Part shown: positions 51,623 to 62,400 of the stretch, in pieces
Layout of the letters: every line of letters begins with the position of its first letter
Numbering within the stretch: the stretch's first letter is position 1
Assembly (NCBI RefSeq): GCF_900112615.1
Contig: NZ_FOMK01000012.1
Coordinates: 62,001 to 126,000 of the forward strand
Reading direction: 5' to 3'
Length of the DNA stretch: 64,000 bases
Source: Chitinophaga sp. CF118
GTDB taxonomy: Bacteria; Bacteroidota; Bacteroidia; Chitinophagales; Chitinophagaceae
The notes under the pieces: generated by a model
The model's database searches: none
Seen by the model: only the letters and a program-made list of their open reading frames with translations
What the model was told of the DNA's origin: nothing
Translations under genes and position numbers: made by a program

Positions 51623-53776
51623 TTATTTATACTGCTTCTCATGAAGGTAGCGGAAGATCTCGATCTGGGAGCGTATTTTTTTGCTACCCTCACGTTTATA
51701 TTCATTGTTCTGTTCATTATCTAAGATCCTGGCTTTCACATTGCCACTGAGCTGTATTGCCAGAATATCTTTCAACTCCTGCTGGATCTCGGGATCCAGG
51801 ATAGGTACTGCCACTTCCACACGATGATCGAGATTACGCAGCATCCAGTCGCACGATGAAATATAGATCTGTTCTTTTCCACCCTGATGGAAAACAAACA
51901 CACGTGCATGTTCCAGGTACTCATCTACAATGCTGATGGCTTCAATATCTTTCTTCCACTTCTTATTTTCCGTATAAGCACAACAGATACCCCGGATGAT
52001 CATTTTTATATTTACACCACTGCGCGCAGCTTCGTACAACCGGTTAATCAGATCCGGATCGGAGAGGGAGTTCATTTTGATGATCATGCTGCCACCATTC
52101 TTTTTCTGATTGGCAAGCTTGATCTCCCTATCTACCATGCGCGCAAAAAAGCTCCGCATATTGAAGGGACTTACGGGCAGCATTTTACAAGCTTCCAGTA
52201 TTTTAATATCGTGTTTTGGATTTTCTAAATAGCTGAATACCCGGTTGATATCCGCCATAATATTCCGGTTTGCTGTAAGCAGGCAATGATCTCCATACAC
52301 ACGGGCGGTTTTCTCGTTGAGGTTACCGGTGCTCACAAAACCACACTGTACAGTTTTGATGCCGATCCTTTTCCTGATCACGCATAACTTAGCATGCATT
52401 TTCAGTCCTGGGATCCCGATTAGTACTTTCACCCCTTCATCTTCCAGTCTTGATTTCCATACCAGGTTTTCAGCCTCATTAAAGCGGGCCCGCAATTCCA
52501 GTGCTACGGTAACCTGTTTTCCATTACGTACCGCATTTGTAAGGGCATTCACGATCCGGGAGTTCCTGGCCAGGCGGTAGGCGGTTATCTTGATGCTGAT
52601 CACATTAGGATCAATTGCAGCTTCTCTTAACAAGTCGATGATGGTATCGAAAGAGTGGTAGGGCAGGTGCAGCATTACATCTTTCGTCTGGATTACATGC
52701 ATCACACTGGTAGCATTAGCAAACAGCGGATGGATGAAGCTTTTCCGTGCAGGGTTGATCCTGTCAGAAAATACGGAAGACGGGAAGTCCATGAAATCCT
52801 TGAAGTTATGGATCCTTGCACCAGGAATCAGGTTATCTTTCTTCGAAAGGCCCAGCCGGCGCATCAGGTATTCCAGCAACAGCGGATCAATATCTTTATC
52901 ATATACAAAACGCACCGGTTTACCCTTGCGTCTGTCTTTCAATCCTTTTTCCAACTGGTGGATCAGACTGGTGGAGATATCATTATCAATATCCAGTTCT
53001 GCATCCCTGGTCACTTTAATGATGTGGGAAAGGAACTTATCATACCCGAAGAAGGAGAAGATATGAGGTAAGCAGAACCGTACCAGGTCTTCCATCAGGA
53101 TAATATCCTGTTCACCTTCTTTGGCAGGCAGGATGATAAAACGGGGAAGTACGGTGGTTGGTATTTCTATCAGTGCAAACTTTTGTCTTACTGAATTATC
53201 CTGACGAGCCAGTACTACCGCCAGATATATGGATTTATCGCGGAGGAAGGGGAAATGCTGGATACTTTCTATCATCAGGGGGATGATATTGGTACGGACC
53301 TCCTCATTAAAATAATTCAGTACAAACTTCTGCTGTTCTTTATTGAGATGTTTTTCTGTGCGTATAAAGATCTTCTGTTCCTTCAGTTCGCCTTCAATAC
53401 CTTCCCAGATGCGGTCAAATTCCCGTTGCTGATCTATTACTATACTCTGAATCTCTTCCAGGATCTGTTCGGGATTCTCTTCCAGGTGCATCCTGGCCGA
53501 TTTGCCGACAGTGAGCATTCTTTTAAGCGTAGCTACGCGAACACGGAAAAACTCATCCAGGTTATTGGAGAAGATTCCCAGGAAGCGGATTCGTTCATGG
53601 AGGGGCACGCTGGCATCGGATGCTTCCTGTAGTACCCTTGCATTGAAAGCCAGCCAGCTGATATCCCTTGGGATCATTTTCCTTTTGGCAGGCGTTTTCT
53701 TTTTGCTGTTGATCTTCTTTTCCATTGCCTGATCTTGAATTATAGTTTCAAACGGCTCACTAGTTGACAATCGCAT
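51623..53776 (-). CDS. ppk1: Polyphosphate kinase 1
   Basis: 717 aa. N-terminal domain with RDISWLAFNARVLQEA and FSNNLDEFFRVRVA; catalytic PLD-like domains with ALELRARFNEAENLVWKSRLE, the histidine that is phosphorylated in GLKMHAKLCVI, and FVSTGNLNEKTARVYGDHCL. It transfers the ATP gamma phosphate to polyphosphate, reversibly. A basic stretch (KKINSKKKTPAKRK) precedes the conserved start; ATG 53725 (MEKKINSKK) is an alternative start. Operon with the exopolyphosphatase. Confidence 0.96.
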   Translation of the reverse strand: MRLSTSEPFETIIQDQAMEKKINSKKKTPAKRKMIPRDISWLAFNARVLQEASDASVPLHERIRFLGIFSNNLDEFFRVRVATLKRMLTVGKSARMHLEENPEQILEEIQSIVIDQQREFDRIWEGIEGELKEQKIFIRTEKHLNKEQQKFVLNYFNEEVRTNIIPLMIESIQHFPFLRDKSIYLAVVLARQDNSVRQKFALIEIPTTVLPRFIILPAKEGEQDIILMEDLVRFCLPHIFSFFGYDKFLSHIIKVTRDAELDIDNDISTSLIHQLEKGLKDRRKGKPVRFVYDKDIDPLLLEYLMRRLGLSKKDNLIPGARIHNFKDFMDFPSSVFSDRINPARKSFIHPLFANATSVMHVIQTKDVMLHLPYHSFDTIIDLLREAAIDPNVISIKITAYRLARNSRIVNALTNAVRNGKQVTVALELRARFNEAENLVWKSRLEDEGVKVLIGIPGLKMHAKLCVIRKRIGIKTVQCGFVSTGNLNEKTARVYGDHCLLTANRNIMADINRVFSYLENPKHDIKILEACKMLPVSPFNMRSFFARMVDREIKLANQKKNGGSMIIKMNSLSDPDLINRLYEAARSGVNIKMIIRGICCAYTENKKWKKDIEAISIVDEYLEHARVFVFHQGGKEQIYISSCDWMLRNLDHRVEVAVPILDPEIQQELKDILAIQLSGNVKARILDNEQNNEYKREGSKKIRSQIEIFRYLHEKQYK

Positions 53777-53942
53777 GTTAAGGGCAATTAACGGTTGTGG
53801 TTATACTGTTACCACAACAATACTAATTTCAGATAATATCCAATGTTAAATTTATGAGATGTACTAAAGATAAGATGATACGTACAAATGATAAAATTAA
53901 CGATTGCAGTGGAAATTCAGGTATTATCGTGTGCCTTAATGC

Positions 53943-53977
53943 AAACAGGCTGTATCATACTTTGATACAGCCTGTTT
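53943..53977 (-). terminator. Terminator of metK
   Basis: Perfect 15-bp stem: arms 53943-53957 and 53963-53977, loop of 5, with T-runs on both strands. The core resembles the TATCATACTTTTGATA hairpins in the paralogue array. Confidence 0.9.
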
Positions 53978-53999
53978 TTAAAATATATCTCAAACCAGC

Positions 54000-55253
54000 T
54001 TATAGTCCGAAAGCTGCTTTTACTTTATCAACGTAATCCAGCTTTTCCCATGTGAACAGTTCAACCTCTACGCTCTTTTCCAGCTTTTTACCTTTGTTAA
54101 AGGTTTTGGTAACTATTTTGCTTTCGCGGCCCATATGTCCGTAAGCAGCAGTTTCGCTGTAAATAGGGTTACGCAGTTTCAGGCGTTGTTCGATGGCATA
54201 AGGGCGGAGGTCGAAGATCTCTTCTACTTTTTTGGCAATTTCGCCATCGGTCAGTTTTACTTTAGCTGTACCATGAGTATCGATGAACAGGCCACAAGGC
54301 TTTGCAACACCAATTGCATAAGATACCTGTACCAGAACTTCATCGGCTAACCCTGCAGCCACCAGGTTCTTGGCGATGTGACGGGTAGCATAAGCAGCTG
54401 AGCGGTCTACTTTGGAAGGATCTTTACCGGAGAAAGCACCACCACCGTGAGCACCTTTACCACCGTAGGTATCAACGATGATCTTACGGCCTGTTAAACC
54501 AGTATCACCATGAGGACCACCAATTACAAATTTACCGGTAGGATTGATATGATAAATGATCTTATCGTTGAACAGAGACTGTAATTCAGGTTTCAGCTGA
54601 GCTTTTACGCGTGGGATCAGGATCTTGATCATATCGTTCTTGATCTTAGCCAGCATTTTATCTTCCACATCAAAATCATCATGCTGTGTAGAAATTACGA
54701 TAGCATCGATCCTAACGGGTTTATTATCATCAGAATATTCAATAGTTACCTGTGATTTAGCATCAGGGCGCAGGTAAGTAATTTCTTTGTTTTCGCGACG
54801 GATAGCAGCCAGTTCGATCAGCAGTTTGTGTGCCAGATCCAGTGCCAGCGGCATATAGTTATCAGTTTCACGGGTAGCATAGCCAAACATCATCCCCTGA
54901 TCTCCTGCGCCTTGCTCTTCCGGGTTTTTACGCTCAACACCCTGATTGATATCTGGCGACTGCTCATGAATAGCAGAGAAGATACCACAGGAATTGGCTT
55001 CAAACATATATTCACTTTTTGTATAGCCTATCTTACGGATTACCTCACGCGCAATTTCCTGCACATCCAGGTAAGCTTCAGATTTTACTTCTCCGGCTAA
55101 TACTACCTGACCAGTAGTTACCAGTGTTTCACAGGCTACCTTGGAGGAAGCATCGTAAGCAAGAAAATTATCTATCAGTGCATCGGAGATCTGATCGGCC
55201 AACTTATCCGGATGTCCTTCGGATACTGATTCTGAGGTAAATAAATACGGCAT
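54000..55253 (-). CDS. metK: S-adenosylmethionine synthase
   Basis: 417 aa. SEGHPDKLADQISDALID (ATP and methionine binding), GAGDQGMMFGYA, GGPHGDTGLTGRKIIVDTYGG, GGGAFSGKDPSKVDRS and AYGHMGRE are intact. It forms SAM from methionine and ATP. The sequence is slightly longer than E. coli MetK. Monocistronic with its own terminator. Confidence 0.98.
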   Translation of the reverse strand: MPYLFTSESVSEGHPDKLADQISDALIDNFLAYDASSKVACETLVTTGQVVLAGEVKSEAYLDVQEIAREVIRKIGYTKSEYMFEANSCGIFSAIHEQSPDINQGVERKNPEEQGAGDQGMMFGYATRETDNYMPLALDLAHKLLIELAAIRRENKEITYLRPDAKSQVTIEYSDDNKPVRIDAIVISTQHDDFDVEDKMLAKIKNDMIKILIPRVKAQLKPELQSLFNDKIIYHINPTGKFVIGGPHGDTGLTGRKIIVDTYGGKGAHGGGAFSGKDPSKVDRSAAYATRHIAKNLVAAGLADEVLVQVSYAIGVAKPCGLFIDTHGTAKVKLTDGEIAKKVEEIFDLRPYAIEQRLKLRNPIYSETAAYGHMGRESKIVTKTFNKGKKLEKSVEVELFTWEKLDYVDKVKAAFGL

Positions 55254-55441
55254 AAAATAATCGAATTTCAGCTTTAAGTTATTGTAATTTTGCAGTACAA
55301 TTTACCATTATTTGGCATTTTGGTGGTATGCTTACTGGTAAACCGCGACAAAAATAAGTAATCTAACTATATTCTGTCTATTCTCTAGGGAAAATATTCA
55401 GTTTTAACAATTTGAGAAGGGAAAAGGGCTTAAAAGTAATA

Positions 55442-55476
55442 AAATAGGGCATATCAAATTATGATACGCCCTATTT
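55442..55476 (-). terminator. Terminator of the starch-synthase-like gene
   Basis: Arms 55442-55456 and 55462-55476 form a 15-bp stem with one mismatch and a 5-nt loop, ending in T-runs. Confidence 0.85.
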
Positions 55477-55513
55477 ATAAATATTGTAATAATTTCAGAA
55501 TTGAATGCAGGCG

Positions 55514-56332
55514 TTACTTTCCAAGTAACTGCGCATATAATTGCAGGTAATCTGCCAGATCTTCGTTGTTCTCTTTAAAGGGAATAAGGATCTTGCTTTT
55601 CTCTCCTTTCAATTCTTCCACTACTTTTTCATCTACTTTGTCGCTGGCCAGTACTACGGCATCGGCATATTTAGCAGCTCCTTTGTTGAGCGCGCTATTT
55701 GTACCTTCCTTGTAAGGTTCCAGATCTTTCTCCTTGATTTGTGTGCTGATGATGGCTTTTTTAATGAAGCCAGCGCCCAGATTCTCTGTAAAAGAATTCT
55801 CTTCCATGGAGTAAATAACCTTGGAATGAGCGAATACAGGTTCCTTTTTGTAGGCCGTTTTCAGATATACAGGGATCAGTGAAGTCATCCAGCCGCTGCA
55901 ATGGATAATATCCGGCGGCCAGCCAAACTTTTTAACTGTTTCTAAAGCACCCTTGCAGAAGAATACCGCACGTGCAGCATTGTCATCGTAGAACTGTCCG
56001 CTCTCGTCAGAAAATAAAGCCTTGCGTTTGAAATAATCTTCGTTATCCAGGAAATACACCTGCAACCGGGCGTTTGGTAAAGATGCCACCTTGATAATCA
56101 ATGGGTAATCATCTCCCTCAATCACGATGTTAATGCCAGACAATCTTACCACCTCGTGAAGCCGGTGCCTTCTTTCGTTGATAATGCCAAACCGTGGCAT
56201 GATCACCCGCACTTCCAGACCAGACTCATTGGACTTAATTGCCATCTTATTGATCATATTCGCATAATCTGTTAATTCCAGATAAGGCGACATCTCTTGA
56301 GCAATAAAAAGAATTCGTTTCTTTGTGGACAT
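55514..56332 (-). CDS. Glycogen/starch synthase N-terminal domain protein
   Basis: 272 aa. It matches only the first GT-B domain of GT5 glycogen synthases: RILFIAQEMSPYLELTDYANM, EVRVIMPRFGIINERRHRLHEV, DNEDYFKRKALF, FFCKGALETVKKFGWPPDIIHCSGWMTSL. The C-terminal nucleotide-sugar domain is missing, so it may not be catalytic. The sequence ends naturally with a stop and terminator and shows no sign of a recent break. It is divergent from panC. A regulatory or partner role is possible. Confidence 0.87.
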   Translation of the reverse strand: MSTKKRILFIAQEMSPYLELTDYANMINKMAIKSNESGLEVRVIMPRFGIINERRHRLHEVVRLSGINIVIEGDDYPLIIKVASLPNARLQVYFLDNEDYFKRKALFSDESGQFYDDNAARAVFFCKGALETVKKFGWPPDIIHCSGWMTSLIPVYLKTAYKKEPVFAHSKVIYSMEENSFTENLGAGFIKKAIISTQIKEKDLEPYKEGTNSALNKGAAKYADAVVLASDKVDEKVVEELKGEKSKILIPFKENNEDLADYLQLYAQLLGK

Positions 56333-56441
56333 CTAATGCTGATATTAATGCAGAAAATTTTAATTTGGTTTGCAAAATTACGGATTTTTAACGGAATAAA
56401 GGACAAATTGGCACTTTTAACATCCTTTTAAGCAATTAATT

Positions 56442-57296
56442 ATGTATTTGTTTAAGCAAAAAGACACACTGGACAGGCATTTATCAACAGCACGCAATAA
56501 TGACAAACGTATTGGTTTTGTGCCAACTATGGGAGCTTTACACCACGGACATCTATCATTAATTGCAAAGGCAAAAGAAACATGCGACCTGGTAGTATGC
56601 AGCATTTTTGTAAATCCTACACAATTTAATGACCCTTCAGATTTTGAGAAATACCCTGTAACTATAGATAATGATATCTTACAATTAACAGATGCCGGTA
56701 CCGATGTGTTGTTTCTACCATCTGTACAGGAGATGTATCCTGAAGGGCTGGATGTTAAAACGCATTATGACTTTGGTTCCCTTGAAACCATCCTGGAAGG
56801 TGCGCATCGCCCGGGGCATTTCCAGGGCGTTGGGCAGGTAGTACATAAATTACTGAATCTGGTAAAACCGGATCAGCTGTTTATGGGACAAAAGGATTTC
56901 CAGCAATGCCTGATAGTCAACCGCTTATTAAAATTGATTGATTCAAAAGCTCAATTGGTAGTTTGTCCTACACTCCGCGAACCAGATGGTTTAGCTATGA
57001 GTAGCAGAAATATGCGACTCAACGCTACAGAAAGACAAAATGCATTACATATTTATAAGGCACTTATCTATGTTAAAGGTAACATTCATAAAGCATCTTT
57101 CTCTGAAATTTTAAATAATGCTTCTAATCAACTGAAAATGAATGGATTTGATGTTGATTATATAGAGCTGGTGAGTATGGAAGAGGATGGTTCGGTAACT
57201 TTTCCCAAAGCAACTGGTAACCGCCCAGTATATGCAGTTATAGCGGCCAGGGAGATCAGTAGTGATGTAAGGTTGATCGATAACATGCTGATGTAA
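56442..57296 (+). CDS. panC: Pantothenate synthetase
   Basis: 284 aa. ATP-binding motif VPTMGALHHGHLSLI, FVNPTQFNDPSDFEKYP, GAHRPGHFQGVGQVVHKLLNL, MGQKDFQQ and GLAMSSRNMRL are all in place. It joins pantoate and beta-alanine with ATP. panD, which makes beta-alanine, follows on the same strand 112 bp later with its own -7 box. Confidence 0.98.
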   Translation: MYLFKQKDTLDRHLSTARNNDKRIGFVPTMGALHHGHLSLIAKAKETCDLVVCSIFVNPTQFNDPSDFEKYPVTIDNDILQLTDAGTDVLFLPSVQEMYPEGLDVKTHYDFGSLETILEGAHRPGHFQGVGQVVHKLLNLVKPDQLFMGQKDFQQCLIVNRLLKLIDSKAQLVVCPTLREPDGLAMSSRNMRLNATERQNALHIYKALIYVKGNIHKASFSEILNNASNQLKMNGFDVDYIELVSMEEDGSVTFPKATGNRPVYAVIAAREISSDVRLIDNMLM

Positions 57297-57317
57297 TGTA
57301 TATAATTAATTATTCCG

Positions 57318-57325
57318 TACCTTTG
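57318..57325 (+). promoter_or_regulatory. -7 box of panD
   Basis: TACCTTTG matches TAnnTTTG. The leader to the panD ATG is about 80 nt and contains CTCAAAA..TTTTGAG (about 57332-57366), a possible 5' stem-loop. Confidence 0.5.
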
Positions 57326-57408
57326 CGAACGCTCAAAACCCAGGCGAACGGGAATGATCTTTTGAGGCAGTTATTAAATTAATATAATCTGGGATTTGGA
57401 TATACGTT

Positions 57409-57753
57409 ATGCAGATTGAAGTATTAAAAGGTAAAATACACCGGGCAGTCATTACAGAAGCCAACCTGCAATATGTAGGAAGCATCACGATTGATGAAGA
57501 TCTGATGGATGCTGCCAATTTCATAGAATACGAAAAGGTGCAGGTAGTGAACGTTAACAACGGGGAACGTCTTGAAACTTATATAATTAAAGGTAAGCGT
57601 GGTTCAGGAGTTGTTTGCATGAATGGTCCGGCAGCACGCTTATGCGCAGTAGGTGATATTGTAATTATCATTTCTTACGCTACAATGGACTTTGAGGAGG
57701 CTAAGAAATATACTCCCATTGCCGTTTTTCCAAAAGAAAACAATAAATTGTAA
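57409..57753 (+). CDS. panD: Aspartate 1-decarboxylase proenzyme
   Basis: 114 aa. Self-processing site YVGSITID, with cleavage expected between Gly and Ser (residues 24 and 25), giving the pyruvoyl group. KIHRAVITEANLQY, NGERLETYIIKGKRGSG and NGPAARL are family signatures. It makes beta-alanine from aspartate for pantothenate synthesis. Confidence 0.97.
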   Translation: MQIEVLKGKIHRAVITEANLQYVGSITIDEDLMDAANFIEYEKVQVVNVNNGERLETYIIKGKRGSGVVCMNGPAARLCAVGDIVIIISYATMDFEEAKKYTPIAVFPKENNKL

Positions 57754-57783
57754 GTAGAATTAACCCCGTTTAAACAGACGACT

Positions 57784-58806
57784 ATGCCCAAAATGCTTAA
57801 GACAATTATTAAGTTCATATGCTTTTTGGCCATAGGGCTGGGATTAATATGGCTGGTTACGCACAACCTGACTGAAAAGGAAAAGCAGGATATCGTAATG
57901 GCATTCAAACGTGCGAACTATTGGTTAATCATTCCTGTTATACTGGTGGGTGTTGCCAGTCACTGGTATCGCGCTGTAAGATGGAAACTGCTTATGGCTC
58001 CGCTAGGTTATAAACCCACCACCCTCAATACATTTTTTGCTGTAATGGTTGGTTACCTTGTGAACCTCGCAATACCGCGCCTGGGAGAAGTTACCCGCTG
58101 CGGCATTGTAGCCAGATACGAAAAAGTACCCGTTGATAAACTGGTAGGCACCATGATCGCAGAGCGGGCGGTTGATCTGTTACTGCTGATTCTGATCATG
58201 ATTGGTACCGTAGTAGTCCAGATAGATCTTGTAAGTGCTTTCTTTATTGAGCATGTAGTGAAGCCTGTTCAGGGAAAAGCAGATAAAGTTGGGGGGATTA
58301 ATGGCTGGATTATTTTGGCTGTAGCAGTTGTCATAATAGTATTGATCTTTTTAGGGATTCGTATACTTTCCCGCTCAAAAGTAGGTCTGGCCATCAAAAA
58401 TATGGCCAGAGGGGTATGGACCGGGTTCTTATCTATCGGAAAGATGGAAAAGAAAGGCTGGTTCATTTTTTATTCCATCCTGATTTGGGCATTGTACTTT
58501 ACGATGATGTACCTGGGATTCATGTGTATGGAAGAAACCCGCAACCTGGGCCTGAAAGCAGCCCTGTCTGTACTGGCATTTGGCAGTGTAGGGATGATTG
58601 TTACACAGGGCGGAATAGGTGCTTATCAATTGATTGTACAGGAAACGTTGTTGCTTTATGGAGTAGCTTACACAACAGGTTACGCATTTGGCTGGATTGT
58701 ATGGAGTGCACAGACATTACTTGTGGTTATCCTTGGATTTGGCAGCCTGATAGCGTTACCTATTTATAATAAGAACCCGGTGCCAGAGCCGAATGGAAAA
58801 ATCTGA
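57784..58806 (+). CDS. UPF0104/LPG synthase transmembrane-domain-like protein
   Basis: 340 aa with about eight transmembrane segments. Family landmarks: WYRAVRWKLLMAPLGYKP, FFAVMVGYLVNLAIPRLGEVTRCGIVARYEKV, GTMIAERAVDLLLL and QGGIGAYQLIVQETLLLYGV. It corresponds to the membrane part of lysylphosphatidylglycerol synthases without the soluble transferase, a group proposed to move lipids. Follows panD by 30 bp on the same strand; substrate unknown. Confidence 0.88.
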   Translation: MPKMLKTIIKFICFLAIGLGLIWLVTHNLTEKEKQDIVMAFKRANYWLIIPVILVGVASHWYRAVRWKLLMAPLGYKPTTLNTFFAVMVGYLVNLAIPRLGEVTRCGIVARYEKVPVDKLVGTMIAERAVDLLLLILIMIGTVVVQIDLVSAFFIEHVVKPVQGKADKVGGINGWIILAVAVVIIVLIFLGIRILSRSKVGLAIKNMARGVWTGFLSIGKMEKKGWFIFYSILIWALYFTMMYLGFMCMEETRNLGLKAALSVLAFGSVGMIVTQGGIGAYQLIVQETLLLYGVAYTTGYAFGWIVWSAQTLLVVILGFGSLIALPIYNKNPVPEPNGKI

Positions 58807-58816
58807 TACATTTCCT

Positions 58817-59332
58817 ATGAATAAATTGAATTACCGTAAGGCAGACATTGAAGACATTGATCAGATTAGAGCATTGCATGTGAAAGCATATGGTCAGTTC
58901 GCTGATGTCCTGTCGCCGGACAACTGGGCGAAGATGTTAGACAATATGGAAGATCTTAAAAGTCTTCGTGAGCTGATGCTTAAATCCTTCACTTACATAT
59001 GTGAGATAGACAATAAGATTGTTGGAGCAATTTCACTGGTTCCACGCGGCAATCCTACGGACATTTTCATGAAAGACTGGTCTTACATAAGGAAACTGGG
59101 TGTAGATCCGGAGTACAGAGGGCGTGGTATAGCTAAGAAGCTGGTACTGGAATGTATCAGTGAGGCAATAGCATTAAGGGAATCCCGGATTGCATTACAT
59201 ACAAGTGAATTCATGGAATCTGCCAAGGCACTATATGAAAATGCCGGTTTTAAAATGGTAAGGGAACTGGACCCTATCTTTGGCAAAAGATACTGGCTTT
59301 ATAAACTGGATCTATATAATCTCACCACTTAA
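58817..59332 (+). CDS. GNAT family N-acetyltransferase
   Basis: About 171 aa. The acetyl-CoA loop is seen in KLGVDPEYRGRGIAKKLV, followed by ESRIALHTSEFMESAKALYENAGFKMVRE, the usual GNAT strand-helix ending. The start is probably ATG 58817 (MNKLNYRKA), 10 bp after the flippase-like gene; ATG 58793 overlaps that gene by 14 bp. Substrate unknown. Confidence 0.87.
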   Translation: MNKLNYRKADIEDIDQIRALHVKAYGQFADVLSPDNWAKMLDNMEDLKSLRELMLKSFTYICEIDNKIVGAISLVPRGNPTDIFMKDWSYIRKLGVDPEYRGRGIAKKLVLECISEAIALRESRIALHTSEFMESAKALYENAGFKMVRELDPIFGKRYWLYKLDLYNLTT

Positions 59333-59403
59333 CCCCATCTTCAAAAAAACCTCACATTGTGGATTGAATTCTTTTTACTTTTAGAGCGGACAATTCTATC
59401 AAT

Positions 59404-62400
59404 GTGAACATCAAGGCATTAATAATCCTATTCTTTATTGTAAACTCACTGTTTGCAAAAGCACAAGATCCTGCATCTTATGTTGATCCATTTATAGGTA
59501 CGGGCAAAAGCGCGGTTCTTACCAAATGGGGAAGTGAGGGAGGAACTTATCCGGGCGCAGTGGCTCCTTCCGGTTTTATACAGCTTACGCCGGAAACGAG
59601 GAACAGCGGATATGATTTCAGCGACACCACCATTTCTTTTTTTAGCTGCGTTGGCCATTACAGCGGTTTTCCCAACGGTTCTGCCGGGAGGTTCCTGGTC
59701 ATGCCTGTTGATACCAGGTTTATATTCAGTGAGAATTCTATAAAAAGGAGATTCTTTCATAAGGATGAAAAAGCTACTCCCGGGTATTACAGTGTGCTTT
59801 TCAAGGATAATAATACTTTAGTAGAAGCCACTGTAACTGAGCGGGCTGGTATGTTTCGTTTTACGTTCCCGGCTAAAGTAATTCCACAGCTTTTTATCAG
59901 TGATAGCGGAACATTCAATGCGGCTACTCATTATAATGAATCTTATGTCAGTAAGCAAAGAGTAGAAAATGGATACCTATTGACGTTTGCCCCTGCTACT
60001 TATGGTGCAAAGGTGATCCTGCTCAGCTTGAGTGCTTCCACCGTTGACAAAGAAAGTGCAGAGCGGAATATAGCGGTCGAATTAAATGATGCCTTTGACC
60101 AGATAAGGGAGTATACCCTGGAGAAATGGACAAAGGCTTTGTCTGTAGTCGAGATCACGGATTCAAGTAAAACGAATAAAACTATCTTTTATACAGCTTT
60201 ATATCATGCCCTGTTAATGCCATGGATCATTTCTGATGTAGATGGCCATTACCGCGGAGCAGACAGGGAAGTACATACTGTAAGCGGAAGAGAGGAATAT
60301 GGTGGTTTTTCGCCCTGGGACACCTTCCGTTCCCTGCATCCTCTTTTATCACTGTTGTACCGGGAAAGACAATCAGAAATGGTATTATCCATTCTGGATG
60401 TGTTTAAACAAACCGGACATCTTCCTATAGAATCGATGACCGGGAATCATTCAATCCCTATCATTGTTGATTCCTACCTGAAAGGAGTGCCGGGTATTGA
60501 TAGTACCCTGGCTTATGCAGCTATGAAGAAAAGTATTGCTGATACTCCATATCTGCAATCAGATATGGAGATCTATCATCAGCAGGGATATATTCCTTTT
60601 TCTTATCCGGAATCCGTTACACGCACAGTTGAATATGCATATGACGACTGGGCACTGGCACAGTTCGCAGGATTAGTGATGCACAAAAAGGATGATTATG
60701 ACCTTTTCATGAATCGCAGTTATAATTACAGGAACCTGTTCCATCCGGATGATATGTTTATGTTGCCACGGCAAGGTCAGGAATTCAAACTGGAGCCCGG
60801 CAACTCCGGTTATAAGGAAGGGGATAAATGGGTCTATTCTTATTTTGTACCACAGCATCAACAGGATCTGGTAAATCTGATGGGAGGAAAAAATGCATTT
60901 ACAAACAGGCTATATGCTGCATTTACTGACAGACAGATCATTTTTGACAATGAAACGGTGTTTCATGTTCCCTATCTTTTTAATGCAGCCAATGAGCCTC
61001 ATAAAACCCAGAAATGGGTTGATAACATAATGCGTACGCGCTTTAATGCGAGCCCTGGCGGACTTCCCGGTAACGATGATCTGGGATCCACTTCCAGCTG
61101 GTATGTGCTGAGTGCTATGGGTATTTACCCCGCATGTCCGGGTTCCCCTGAATATTCTATAGGTGTTCCTCTATTTCAGTCATTACGCATCAACCTGCCG
61201 AACGGAAAACATTTTGAAATCAGGCGTAAAGGTAAAGGGCACTATATCAAATCACTGATGGTAAATAATGCGCCTTTTAATCGTCTCCTGTTACCACATG
61301 CCATAATCATGAAAGGAGGAGATATGCTGTTTGACATGGGAGCGCCTTCAAACTGGCCTGAAACAAATACCAACAATGATAAACTTCCTGATTTCAACAT
61401 ATTGGATTGTTCCGTTTCAAAGGCCGGAGTAGAACCGGATGAACCGTTCTGGGTGAAATTCACATTACGGAATAACGGAAGCATTGGCACCATGCAGATG
61501 AAATTATCAGCAAACGGGCAAATAATAGCTGGTAAAAATTGTCTTGTAAATGAGCATTCCTCAATAACAGATTCTATTCTCTGTCGATTGTATAAAATAG
61601 GTGATGCAAACATTTCAGTGAATGGGTTAAAAGATGTGACCATCTCCGTTATTCATCCTGATCATCCTTTTTCCAAAGAGCCGGATATAATAAATCTCGC
61701 ATTTCAATCCCTTATTAAAAGCGGAGAAACTCAAAAGATATCTTTTACTGTTAAGAATACAGGGGGCATTGTCCAGACTTATAATATTCCTGTAATAGTG
61801 AATGGGAAAATCAACCGTGTAGTAAGACTAACATTGGAACCCGGAGAACAGACAGGTGTGTTTATTTCATTTATAGTAAACCAGGCTGGATGGCAAACCG
61901 TGAATGTAAACAACATTTATAAAGGGTTTAAGGTGTACAATGCAGCAGCAGAATCATTACTGTTGGATCTTTCACTAAGTAAATCCTTAATGCTGGACTC
62001 GTCCGGGTTTGCCAATAACGGAAAGGTTATAGGTGCAGCGACTATCGTTGGAGACCAACTTCAGTTTGGGAAGAACTGTTTTGTGGAAGTACCTAATTCT
62101 TCCAGTCTTGATGTAATGGGTAACACGCTTACTATGATGGCCTGGGTGTTTCCTCAAAGTGATGAAAAAGAGACGGGCGGATTAGTAGATATGTTCACCA
62201 AAGGAGACAGCCATGTGTTACAGACGGAAAACAGTAAAACACTGACGTTCTTTGCCGGTGGATGGGGAAGAGGAGATTGTACCGTAGCGTTGCCTGAAAA
62301 CTGGAAAGACCACTGGCATCATATAGCAGGAGTATGTTATGGCGATAGCCTGAAATTATACATTGACGGACAACTTAAAGGTGCAACTAAGCTGGAAAAT

